A DNA stretch of 64,000 bases, from the NCBI GenBank assembly GCA_037045225.1, contig JBAOHZ010000009.1, forward strand, positions 3,520,001-3,584,000, read 5' to 3'. Under the pieces are notes generated by a model. It did no database searches and had not been told where the DNA came from. It saw nothing but the letters and a program-made list of their open reading frames with translations. Below, one piece after another: positions 1 through 9,435 of the stretch. This stretch comes from Nitrospira sp. GTDB taxonomy: Bacteria; Nitrospirota; Nitrospiria; Nitrospirales; Nitrospiraceae. The translations under genes and the position numbers were made by a program. The stretch's first letter is position 1. The number at the start of each line of letters is the position of its first letter.

Positions 1-882
1 CGCTACGTCACATTGCGTGACAAAAACGTGCTCATCAACACGCCCCATCGCTGGCTCCTGAGGATAGGGGCGCTGTTTGTATTGCTGTTGCCGGTCATTA
101 TTCTCATTCACAACGTCGGGTTCGTTCCCAAAGTCAATGTGATGGCCCCGGTGCCGATTGCAGATTTGCCTGGTTATGAGGGCAAGGCGTTCGCGAAGAC
201 CGCGTTCTTCAATATGGTCATCAACCCGACGTGGAGTGATTACCTCCTGGCATTCGGTTTGGCGTTGTTCATTCAATTCACAATGAGCATCGTGCTGAAC
301 CTGCGTTATGGGCAGGGCGCATTTTGCCGGATCCTCTGTCCGTACGCGCCGCTGATGGTCCCCCTCATGAACATCTCGCCGGTGCAGAAGAAAATCACGC
401 GTGTGGCGCAGTGCACCGGTTGCCGCGACTGCAGTCATGCCTGTCCACAGGGCATCGACGTGAGTCGAGAGATTTTCCATTTCAATGGAAAGGTCATTAA
501 TACCGAATGCATTAAATGCTACGCGTGTATCGATGCCTGCGACGACCATGTTCTGCAAGACACCGCAGCACCAGGCGTGCCCCAGACAGACAGGCTGAAG
601 CCTTATGAGAAACGCCCTTGGCAGCAGGAACTGGTTCGGAAAGATGGTCTGCTGACGAATGCGAAACACATGCAGCTGTTCGAGCCACTTGGTCCGGTGA
701 CTGATTTCGCATCCATGATCGTCGCGTTGATATGTGGCGGCATCACGTCTCGCTTCGGAGGATTTTGGTTTTACCCGGGGGCAATTCTCTCATTCATTGT
801 GTTTCGAGAATGCTGCCTGTACGCGAAGAGATGGTCGGCAACAGGTAAGGAGAAGGCGCCCCATTCCATCGTTCAGCCGTAG
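1..882 (+). CDS. Membrane-bound [4Fe-4S] ferredoxin-type protein (NapH/CcoG-like), 5' truncated
   Basis: The reading frame is open to the first base of the window, so the N-terminus is missing; the TTG at 13 is unlikely to be the true start. Visible parts, in order: a membrane helix (about residues 15-35 of the visible part), a periplasmic stretch, a second helix, and an FCRILCPY motif typical of the NapH/NosR/CcoG group. Two ferredoxin motifs follow, CTGCRDCSHACP and CIKCYACIDAC, each with four Cys able to bind a [4Fe-4S] cluster. A C-terminal hydrophobic segment ends the protein. Members of this group pass electrons across or along the cytoplasmic membrane or help mature oxidases. The neighbours do not show which pathway it serves, so the exact role is open. 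Confidence 0.8.
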   Translation, partial: RYVTLRDKNVLINTPHRWLLRIGALFVLLLPVIILIHNVGFVPKVNVMAPVPIADLPGYEGKAFAKTAFFNMVINPTWSDYLLAFGLALFIQFTMSIVLNLRYGQGAFCRILCPYAPLMVPLMNISPVQKKITRVAQCTGCRDCSHACPQGIDVSREIFHFNGKVINTECIKCYACIDACDDHVLQDTAAPGVPQTDRLKPYEKRPWQQELVRKDGLLTNAKHMQLFEPLGPVTDFASMIVALICGGITSRFGGFWFYPGAILSFIVFRECCLYAKRWSATGKEKAPHSIVQP

Positions 883-938
883 GCGATCGTGCGTCTGAAA
901 CAAGGTCATAGCCCCCCGCGGGTCACAAGGAGGAGCGA

Positions 939-1118
939 ATGAATTCATTTACGAAGGTTCACGAGTATTATGCCCTGGTCTCGGAATTGTTGTTGTATCT
1001 GAGGGAGAAGAAATCCTATTGGCTGGCACCCGTTATTTTTGTCCTGTTGGCATTCAGCGCCCTGGCGTTTTTCCTCGAGGGAAGTGTGCTCGCGCCTGCG
1101 ATCTACTCCGTGTTTTAG
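939..1118 (+). CDS. Small membrane protein, DUF5989-like (59 aa)
   Basis: An ATG at 939 follows a clear ribosome-binding site (AAGGAGG, about 928-934) and opens a 59-codon frame ending in TAG. The product starts MNSFTKVHEYYALVSELLLY and has one hydrophobic helix (about residues 29-47), with the charged stretch LREKKSYW just before it. Length, single helix and position before an SGNH hydrolase gene match the DUF5989 mini-proteins that occur in carbamoyltransferase/SxtJ/hydrolase clusters. That family match is from memory of the family, not a search. Function is unknown; it may help a membrane complex that modifies a surface polymer. Confidence 0.75.
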   Translation: MNSFTKVHEYYALVSELLLYLREKKSYWLAPVIFVLLAFSALAFFLEGSVLAPAIYSVF

Positions 1119-1229
1119 GTCGGTGGCGCAGGAGCATGATTCACCACGAACAACGGACCTGAAATGGCACCAGGGTGCGGCGGTCCGGATGTATATCTTC
1201 AGGCGGCCCGGTCAGGAGAGTCCGAAGAT

Positions 1230-2663
1230 TTGAAGCCGAAGGTATTGATGCATGTTCATCTGGGGAGAGTCTTTGGCCTCGGAGTCTTTCTCCTGAGCGC
1301 GCTGGCATATCGCTCTCAGAATCGAGAGGTCCTCGGCCTATGGTCCTGGCCTCATATGGCAATCGTCGTCGTTGCGAGCACCATGGTTGTGGCGGCTGTT
1401 GCGCATGCCTGGACTCGTTTCCGGCAGGTAGATCGCGATACGTATCACCTGTCTATTTCGACTGTGTGTTCGGAAGTGGCGTGGCTGATGTGGGGGGCTG
1501 GATTCTTCCTCAATGGCCTGGATGCATCACGGAACTGGGGGCAGATAGCCGACTTGAACTTCGTCGGCTCATCGAATCCCCTTGCGGCACTGTTGTTATG
1601 GGGAGCGTTGTTGGTGGCCACACTGGGCCTAGCCGGGACGGTGGTGCCTCATGGGCGTACTTCGAGAGTGGGTGCGATCGTTCTGGCGATCTGGGTCACA
1701 GCCATTGTCCTGCTGGTCATCGAAGGCGGCATTCGCGTCTTCGCGATTGTGGCGCCTGAATCACAAGGGTATCCCACCTACCAGACGGCGTTATGGTCGC
1801 GTAAGTTCGTGGCCTTAAGTAAGGCAGGGTTTCGCGATGTGGACCATTCCCGTCCGCGTGCGGGTGAGAATCCGGCACTGTTGATCGTGGGCGACTCGCT
1901 GGCATTCGGGTGGGGGCTGAACCGATTGGAGGATCGCTTTGGAGAGCAGCTTGCCCGGCAATTGACCAACCGGACGGGGACTGCTTGGACTGTGCTGAAT
2001 GCCAGCAGAGGTGACACGCACACATTGACCCACATCGAGTTTCTGAAGGTCATGCAAGCATATCAGCCGGAAGTTACTCTTCTCCTGTATGCATTTAATG
2101 ACATCGACTACCTCGCCCAAGTGACCCCTCGTGACGGCCAAAGCGAGCATGCAAGGTCGCTTCTTGCGCGGATGAATCCCGTTCGCATTCTATTTCTGAA
2201 CTCGTTTTTATTTCAGGAACTGTATGTTCGTCTCAGGCTCGTGACCTACAACCCTTCGTCCGAGGGGAATGATCCGTATGAGAACGAGGTGCTGTTGGAG
2301 GAACACTTTCGTGACTTGGCTCGTTTCGTGTCGCTCGCCTCGACCTCGAGTCGCGTGGTGGCGATTGCTCCATTCAATATCGGAGTGGCGGCAAGTCCGG
2401 CCGCCAGCCGCCACTATCATCGCTTTATAAAGGCAGCCGTGACACACGGGTTGCCGATCTGGCCTGCCGGGCAGGAGGTTTTTGCAGGTCATGCCTACGA
2501 ACACCTCGTCGTGAATAGACTCGATTCACACCCCAATGAACTGGCGCATCGTCTCCTTGCCGCCAGCATGGCTGAGCGAGTGCACGTTGCGTGGGGCATG
2601 CCACGCCAACCGCCGGATAGTGATTCTTATAGCCTGCTTACAATGGGAGGAAGTGTACGGTGA
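1230..2663 (+). CDS. Membrane-anchored SGNH/GDSL-type hydrolase
   Basis: The 477-residue product begins with several hydrophobic helices (roughly the first 180 residues), followed by an SGNH-hydrolase domain. The nucleophile block is GDSLAFGWG, the Asn block is AFNDIDYL, and the C-terminal block DSHPNE holds the Asp-x-x-His-type pair of catalytic residues. Enzymes of this class remove or transfer acyl groups on glycans or lipids. I chose the TTG at 1230 because AGGAG lies 11 bases upstream; the frame also has an ATG at 1164 without a ribosome-binding site and an ATG at 1251. It follows the DUF5989-like gene by about 110 bases on the same strand, which suggests a shared role in decorating an exported polysaccharide. 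The substrate is not visible. Confidence 0.8.
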   Translation: MKPKVLMHVHLGRVFGLGVFLLSALAYRSQNREVLGLWSWPHMAIVVVASTMVVAAVAHAWTRFRQVDRDTYHLSISTVCSEVAWLMWGAGFFLNGLDASRNWGQIADLNFVGSSNPLAALLLWGALLVATLGLAGTVVPHGRTSRVGAIVLAIWVTAIVLLVIEGGIRVFAIVAPESQGYPTYQTALWSRKFVALSKAGFRDVDHSRPRAGENPALLIVGDSLAFGWGLNRLEDRFGEQLARQLTNRTGTAWTVLNASRGDTHTLTHIEFLKVMQAYQPEVTLLLYAFNDIDYLAQVTPRDGQSEHARSLLARMNPVRILFLNSFLFQELYVRLRLVTYNPSSEGNDPYENEVLLEEHFRDLARFVSLASTSSRVVAIAPFNIGVAASPAASRHYHRFIKAAVTHGLPIWPAGQEVFAGHAYEHLVVNRLDSHPNELAHRLLAASMAERVHVAWGMPRQPPDSDSYSLLTMGGSVR

Positions 2664-2897
2664 CAGAGGCCGATCGGCGCGATGCATGATGCCGGCGGGG
2701 CGCTTCCATAAAAAGAGGTGTTCGTGGCGGACGTATGTCTCTTGGCGAGGAACAGGCGTGATTCGGCCCTTCCCAGAATAGTGAGGTGACAGAGCTTGTC
2801 CGTAAAGTGTCCGATATCGTAGGTGACCTTCCCCTGAACCCTAGACCATTGGCTCGGAAGTCCGACTATGCTGAGACGAGGCCCACGGGAGGAGATC

Positions 2898-3164
2898 ATG
2901 ACACGGAAGCGTTACACGGAGGAGGAGATGATAGCGGTACTGAAGGATGCCCAAGCGGGCATTGGAATTTAGGAGCTCTGCCGGAAACACGGCATCTCGG
3001 ATGCCACTTTTTATAAGTGGCGAACGAAATATGCCGGGCTCGATGTCAACGAGATGAAGAAGCTCCGCCATCTGGAAGGCGAAAACCGTCGGCTAAAACA
3101 GCTGATGGTGAAGCAATCACGAGACATTCAGGCGCTGAAGGCTGCCAACGAAAAAACCTGGTAG
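2898..3164 (+). pseudogene. IS3-family transposase OrfA remnant with internal stop
   Basis: The frame from ATG 2898 starts MTRKRYTEEEM and continues with the helix-turn-helix ELCRKHGISDATFYKW and a leucine-rich coil (LRHLEGENRRLKQLM). This order is typical of OrfA from the IS407/ISR1-like branch of IS3. An in-frame TAG at 2970-2972 interrupts it at codon 25, where relatives have a coding residue. The frame then runs to TAG at 3162. I found no intact OrfB downstream, so this is a dead fragment. Confidence 0.85.
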
Positions 3165-3500
3165 TGCCCAAGGGAAACGAATGCGGTGGATGGCGCTCAG
3201 TCAGCTGGCTTGATTATCAAGACAGTTGCTGCCCCCGATTAAGGGCTACATCTCACGAACACAGCCACGCCTGCCTCTGGCTGTTGATGCTGCGACCTCG
3301 CTTCTGACGGGCCTAAGCAATAGCCGATAGAGGGGTTAGAGTCTATCAAACTCGTCTCACGTCAACCATTCGTGGAAAGCCCTCCATGATCTCCAGCTGC
3401 CGAATGGTGCGGTATCAAGCACGGGCCGGCCCGTTGGCCTTCAGCGTGCACACCGATGAGTCTATCGTGTCGTTGAATGTTGAGCGGTAGCCGTCCCTTC
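3165..3500. other. Gene-free stretch after the IS3 remnant
   Basis: I see no open frame with protein-like composition and no ribosome-binding site here. It probably holds decayed transposon sequence, but I could not recognise an OrfB segment. A short G/C palindrome (gggccggcccg, about 3423-3433) is the only structure I noticed. Confidence 0.4.
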
Positions 3501-4013
3501 TCACTTCACCAGAAACGCCTTCGAATCTTCACCGGACGCGGTGGTGACGGTCATCATGGCCATGCCTTTGCGTCTGCCGGTCGGCACGGTTGCGGTGATC
3601 TTGGTATCGCTGACGAATGTGAATGCGGCGGGATACCCAGGACCGAAGGACAGTGAGCGTAAGCAAGCGACGGGACCGAACCCTCTGCCGGAAATCGTCA
3701 CCTTCTCACCCGCTTTGGCTTCATCCGGAAGCACGGATTGAATCTTGGGTGCTTCCCCGAAACAGGCGGGTGCTTTGGCGGCTGTTTCCGCCGAGGCATA
3801 CTTGGGCGCCGAGCCCTTGGCGAGCGGCGCCGGCGTGGACTTCTGGCCCCCGCTCTTCGCGGCGGCCTTTTTTTCAGGGGCCTTCTTGGCCGCCGGTGCG
3901 GCCTGTTCAGTCGGCTTCTTGGTGTCTTCAGCCGCCGTGACGGGGATGACTCCCCCCAACAACATGAATCCCATGACCGTCGACCACACAACTGTCTGTT
4001 TCTCGCTTGGCAT
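3501..4013 (-). CDS. Secreted protein with IPT/TIG-type domain
   Basis: The 170-residue product has an N-terminal signal peptide (hydrophobic about residues 9-27, ending near VTAAED). A Lys/Ala/Pro-rich linker of about 60 residues follows, then an IPT/TIG immunoglobulin-like domain: PKIQSVLPDEAKAGEKVTIS, GRGFGP, and the final strand TVTTASGEDSKAFLV. Such domains bind proteins or glycans outside the cytoplasm. It lies 52 bases downstream of acs on the same strand and may be transcribed with it, but no functional link is evident. The linker suggests a tether in the periplasm or cell wall. Confidence 0.75.
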   Translation of the reverse strand: MPSEKQTVVWSTVMGFMLLGGVIPVTAAEDTKKPTEQAAPAAKKAPEKKAAAKSGGQKSTPAPLAKGSAPKYASAETAAKAPACFGEAPKIQSVLPDEAKAGEKVTISGRGFGPVACLRSLSFGPGYPAAFTFVSDTKITATVPTGRRKGMAMMTVTTASGEDSKAFLVK

Positions 4014-4064
4014 GACCGGCCTCCATGTACACTAAAAGGTGATGCGGGCTGACGACGAATCGTC

Positions 4065-5954
<1,890 letters not shown>

Positions 5955-6179
5955 CGGTACCATGCCTCCAGAAATCGCGGGCCTATACGGCGCGCGGTTT
6001 AATCATCCTGGCATTATGCGGACGGGGGCATAGAACTGCAACCCTCCACGCCTCCGTGAGCCTGTTCCAGATGCAGCAAAGGCCGCGTGGCGCAAGGCTG
6101 GAGGGCTCTACCTTTCTTGACAGTCAGGAGGAGACGAGGGTACGCTGATCCCGTTGCATTTCACTGGATTACTCCCTAC

Positions 6180-7565
6180 ATGAACTCGTCTATATATCCC
6201 CGTGTGCGTCGAATGTTTGTCGGTCTGGTGGCATTGTGTGCGGCCGGCACCTGTGGCAGTGTCACCATGGTCCACGCGCAGGTCGGCAAGCCGGAGGGAC
6301 TCTATTACAAGTCGTGGGCGGTTGTGGTTGGTATCGAGAACTATCTCGTGGCGCCGAAGGTGCCCGGTGCCGTGGAGAGTGCCCATGCGGTGGCGACGGC
6401 GCTACGGGGGCTCGGCTTCGATGAAGTGATCGAGCTCCAGGACAAAGAGGCGAGTTCCAGGCATCTGCTCCAGATCCTCAACGACTATTTGCCGCGCAAA
6501 GTGGGGCGGCAGGACCGTGTGCTGTTCTTTTTTGCGGGGCACGCGGGAATCACCCAGGATGCGCAATCCAAGGAACTGGGGTACCTGGTGCCGTGGGATG
6601 CGCAGCTGAACAATTCGGCCAAAGCCATCACGTTCGATCAGCTCAAAGAATTCAGCCGGCGGTCCGCCTCTAAACACATGTTGATGTTGTTCGACGCGAA
6701 CATCCACGGATGGGAGGTGACCGCGCCGCAGCCGTTGTCGCTCGAAGGTCGCTCGTCGCAGGAGGATGAGATGGAGAAACGAGCCATCCAAGTCCTGACC
6801 GCGGCTGAAAAAGAAGAGACGGTCGGCCACGTGCCGGGCCAGAGTGCATTTGTGACGGCATTGGTCGCGGGTCTCAGCGGTGCCGCCGATCTCAATAAGA
6901 ACGGGTGGATCATGGCCAGTGAACTTGCCGCCCAGGTCAAGCGGGATGTGGAGGGTGCGACCAAGGGGGCGCAGCATCCGCAGTTCGTGCAGTTGGAGGG
7001 TGACGGGGATGTGATCCTCATTGAAGGTCAAAAAGGCGCCTTCCAAGCCGGGAAGGAACCGACGAGTGAGGCGGACCGCATGAGGGAGGCCCGCATCCAA
7101 TATGAACAAGCCTTTACATTGCTGCAGCGGCAGGAGTCAGCCGAAGAGGCCTTGGAGCGGCTCAACCGCGCGATCGGCTACGATCCGTCCTTCGGGGATG
7201 CCTATGTGCTGAAGAGTTATATTCGTCTGGAAGTATTGCCTAACCTTGAGGAGTCGTTGTTGGCCGCGCGCGCAGCCGTACAACATGCGCCGCAGAATCC
7301 CGACTCCCATTACTCCCTGGCGCTCGCGCTGGAGAAAAATGGGCAGTACCAGGACGCTGAGCAGGCCATGCAGCAGGCGTTAGTGGTGAATCCGGCCTAT
7401 GGGGATGTCTATTTTTCGCTCGGCGCGCTCTATGCCGACCATTTGAACGAACCGCAAAAGTCCGTCGACGCGTTTCGCCGGTATTTGGAGTTGGGCGGAC
7501 AGAGTGAACGGGCGATCCGTGCCGTCCAATCCAGCGCTTCTCCGGCTGATAAACCTGCCCCCTAG
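6180..7565 (+). CDS. Caspase-fold (peptidase C14-like) protein with TPR repeats, catalytic Cys missing
   Basis: The 461-residue product has a signal peptide (hydrophobic about residues 12-30, ending VHAQ). A caspase-like domain follows (about 40-290), starting with WAVVVGIENY. The catalytic His is in FFFAGHAG (His121). At the position where active members read D-A-C-x-S-G, this protein has LFDANIHG, with Asn174 in place of the nucleophilic Cys. The C-terminal third contains two to three TPR units (for example SHYSLALALEKNGQYQDAEQ). It is therefore probably an exported, proteolytically inactive scaffold or binding protein; this is inference. I took the ATG at 6180 because it precedes a proper signal peptide; the open frame extends upstream to 6087 without one. 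Its TAG stop coincides with the left end of the repeat that follows. Confidence 0.85.
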   Translation: MNSSIYPRVRRMFVGLVALCAAGTCGSVTMVHAQVGKPEGLYYKSWAVVVGIENYLVAPKVPGAVESAHAVATALRGLGFDEVIELQDKEASSRHLLQILNDYLPRKVGRQDRVLFFFAGHAGITQDAQSKELGYLVPWDAQLNNSAKAITFDQLKEFSRRSASKHMLMLFDANIHGWEVTAPQPLSLEGRSSQEDEMEKRAIQVLTAAEKEETVGHVPGQSAFVTALVAGLSGAADLNKNGWIMASELAAQVKRDVEGATKGAQHPQFVQLEGDGDVILIEGQKGAFQAGKEPTSEADRMREARIQYEQAFTLLQRQESAEEALERLNRAIGYDPSFGDAYVLKSYIRLEVLPNLEESLLAARAAVQHAPQNPDSHYSLALALEKNGQYQDAEQAMQQALVVNPAYGDVYFSLGALYADHLNEPQKSVDAFRRYLELGGQSERAIRAVQSSASPADKPAP

Positions 7566-7720
7566 CAGGCTGTGTCGATGTCAGAGTCGGTCGCAGGCTG
7601 CTTAAAAAGGCTGTCCAGCAAGGCCGCAGCGAGCGAAGAGGCGAATCGGACTCGGGCCGTAAGGTGAGCCTCTGAGTGATGTGAGAACGCTGCTGGCAGC
7701 CTTTTTACGCAGCCTGCTAG
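7563..7720. repeat. Palindrome-ended dispersed repeat, copy 1
   Basis: The core (7593-7720) is bounded by gcaggctgcttaaaaaggct at the left and its near-perfect inverse (agcctttttacgcagcctgc) at the right. The interior (aggccgcagcgagcgaagag; then gagcctctgagtgatg) matches the interior of the element at 12811-12986. A partial extra copy of the end, tagcaggctg, lies at 7563-7572 and forms the stop codon of the caspase-like gene. The right end, cctgctag, forms the stop codon of the small minus-strand gene at 7717. It carries no gene. It resembles non-autonomous, REP/MITE-type elements. Confidence 0.75.
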
Positions 7721-7887
7721 TCTTTTCCTCCGCCTTTCAGATACCCCAGCCCAATCTTCAACGCCCGACGCGTAATTTCCGGCCAACGGACCTGAGGATA
7801 CTCCGCCAATACGGCGGCCGCCTTGGGATCCTGGATATCGAGTTGCACCACTTTAATGATGCCGTCTTCAATCTGAACGTCAGCCAT
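7717..7887 (-). CDS. Small hypothetical protein (56 aa)
   Basis: The frame starts at ATG 7887 after a good ribosome-binding site (GAGGAG, 7 bases away) and encodes a product beginning MADVQIEDGIIKVVQLDIQD. The C-terminal half (WPEITRRALKIGLGYLKGGG) could form an amphipathic helix, faintly like a ribbon-helix-helix protein. I do not recognise the family. Its stop codon lies inside the right end of the repeat at 7563-7720. Codon usage and the ribosome-binding site make it a credible gene. Confidence 0.6.
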   Translation of the reverse strand: MADVQIEDGIIKVVQLDIQDPKAAAVLAEYPQVRWPEITRRALKIGLGYLKGGGKD

Positions 7888-7965
7888 GTGTGTGTCTCCT
7901 CATGAACAACCGGTGTCGTGGGGTGATGAATCGGCTCTCTCGTCAACCGGAACAGTCGTTGCGCG

Positions 7966-7994
7966 TTGACAGTGTTAGGGGTGCATGTTAGCAT
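7966..7994 (+). promoter_or_regulatory. Candidate sigma-70 promoter for the lipoprotein operon
   Basis: TTGACA at 7966-7971 is followed after 17 bases by TAGCAT at 7989-7994, a perfect -35 and a 4/6 -10 hexamer. The first gene of the operon starts about 120 bases downstream. Confidence 0.5.
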
Positions 7995-8118
7995 AAAATC
8001 TGCTTTTTTCGCCCAACTGTGCCTGGTGACAGTGAACCACACACGTGTCGCTCCCATCATCTTTCCGCGCACAACTACGCCGTCATCGGTCATCTGTGTC
8101 ACACCAAGGAGGAATCGT

Positions 8119-8685
8119 ATGAGCAGAGTAGAGGGAGCTTTGTCTAAGTTCACCGGGAGCGCACTGGCGCTTGTACTCCTCATTGGGCTGACTGCCTGCG
8201 GCGGGCCTCCGAACTGGGTCAAAAAAGGATCCGGTGCATTCAACGAGAAAAGCGACAAGTCCTTTTATGGTGTCGGCTCGGTGGTCGGTGTGCGCAACGA
8301 ACCGTTAGCCTGGGACACGGCGGAGAACCGCAGCCGCGCGGAAATCGCCAAAACCTTCGAAACCTATACCGCCTATCTTATGCGGGACTATGCGGCTTCC
8401 ACGACCGCCGGCGATTTTTCGCGTAACAGTGAAGAACAGAACATCGAGCGGGCCGTGAAGACGTTCTCTGCTGTGACGTTGAACGGTGTGAAGCCGATGG
8501 ATCGCTACAAAGACGAAAAATCCGGCATCTACTACGTGTTGACCAAGCTCAGTCTCGAAGATATGAAGAACAATCTGGAACAGGCGAAGGAACTGAATAG
8601 TCAGGTCCGTGATTTTGTGCGGAAGAATGCGGACCGGTTGTTCGATCGTCTGGAAAAAGAAGAAGACAAGCGAGACACGAAATAA
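8119..8685 (+). CDS. LPP20-family outer-membrane lipoprotein
   Basis: I place the start at ATG 8119 after AAGGAGG (8106-8112), giving 188 residues. The N-terminus is a lipoprotein signal with lipobox LTAC. The mature part begins GGPPNWVKKGSG and then shows the LPP20 pattern FYGVGSVVGVRNEPLAWDTA, followed by long helices. LPP20-type proteins are outer-membrane lipoproteins; relatives include Helicobacter Lpp20 and the flagellar FlgP group. It is first in a run with an LpoB-like, a COG3014-like and a second LPP20-like lipoprotein. Only 40 bases separate it from the next gene. Confidence 0.85.
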   Translation: MSRVEGALSKFTGSALALVLLIGLTACGGPPNWVKKGSGAFNEKSDKSFYGVGSVVGVRNEPLAWDTAENRSRAEIAKTFETYTAYLMRDYAASTTAGDFSRNSEEQNIERAVKTFSAVTLNGVKPMDRYKDEKSGIYYVLTKLSLEDMKNNLEQAKELNSQVRDFVRKNADRLFDRLEKEEDKRDTK

Positions 8686-8725
8686 CTGCGGCCGTGCCGG
8701 CGTGTGCCGGCCGGGAGGAGAGAGC

Positions 8726-9355
8726 ATGATCGAGTGGCGGGATTGTTCAGTCGGGCGAACCTTCGCGACGATGGTGCTGGTGGGGGCGGCGGCGATCGCC
8801 AGCGGATGTGGCCACGAAACAAAGGTCACGCGTGTTGACACGGGTGTCGTCACGGACCTCAGCGGGCGTTGGAACGACACGGACTCACAAATGGTGGCCG
8901 AAGCCATGGTGAAAGAAGCCTTGGCCAATCCCTGGCTCGGTAATTTCACCAAGGGCAAGACTCGTCAGCCGGTCGTCATCGTCGGGACCGTCCTCAATAA
9001 GAGCCATGAACATATCAATGTGCAGACGTTTGTGAATGATCTGGAGCGGGAGCTCACGAACTCGCAAAAAGTGACCTTCGTCGCGGGCAAGGGCGAGCGT
9101 GAAGAGGTGCGGGAGGAGCGGCGCGAGCAGGCTGTGCATGCCCGTGAGGACACGCAGAAAGCGCCCGGCAAAGAAATCGGTGCGGATTACATGATGCGCG
9201 GCAGCATCTCCACGATTTTAGATGAACAGGATGGGGCCAAAGCAGTCTTCTATCAGATCGATCTGGAAATGGTGGATATGGAAAATAATGTGAAGGCGTG
9301 GTTCGGGCAGAAGAAGATCAAGAAAGTCGTCGAAAAGAAACGAACGATTTTTTAG
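8726..9355 (+). CDS. LpoB-like lipoprotein (penicillin-binding protein activator family)
   Basis: Start ATG 8726 follows GGGAGGAG, giving 209 residues with lipobox ASGC. The mature protein shows the LpoB family pattern: DLSGRWNDTDSQMVAEAMV near the N-terminus, then RQPVVIVGTVLNKSHEHIN, an Arg/Glu-rich helix (about 125-150), and GADYMMRGSISTI. In enterobacteria LpoB is an outer-membrane lipoprotein that activates the peptidoglycan synthase PBP1B. In this operon the family member is paired with COG3014- and LPP20-type lipoproteins, an arrangement known from other phyla, and its target is not established. Confidence 0.85.
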   Translation: MIEWRDCSVGRTFATMVLVGAAAIASGCGHETKVTRVDTGVVTDLSGRWNDTDSQMVAEAMVKEALANPWLGNFTKGKTRQPVVIVGTVLNKSHEHINVQTFVNDLERELTNSQKVTFVAGKGEREEVREERREQAVHAREDTQKAPGKEIGADYMMRGSISTILDEQDGAKAVFYQIDLEMVDMENNVKAWFGQKKIKKVVEKKRTIF

Positions 9356-9393
9356 CCCGACGTATTCTGTTGAAACGCCACTTCCCATCGACC

Positions 9394-9430
9394 ACGGCCT
9401 CCCCTCGGGGAGGCCGTTTCATTTCTCTCC
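9394..9430 (+). terminator. Strong intergenic hairpin with weak T-tract
   Basis: acggcctcccc (9394-9404) pairs perfectly with ggggaggccgt (9407-9417) and is followed by ttcatttctc. It lies between the LpoB-like and COG3014-like genes. It may be a partial terminator or an mRNA-stabilising hairpin that lowers expression of the distal genes. Confidence 0.55.
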
Positions 9431-9435
9431 CCTGG

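Noticed and set aside
7966..8118. Upstream extension of the LPP20 gene
   Set aside because: The later ATG at 8119 has AAGGAGG and begins a proper lipoprotein signal; the extension would cover the candidate promoter.
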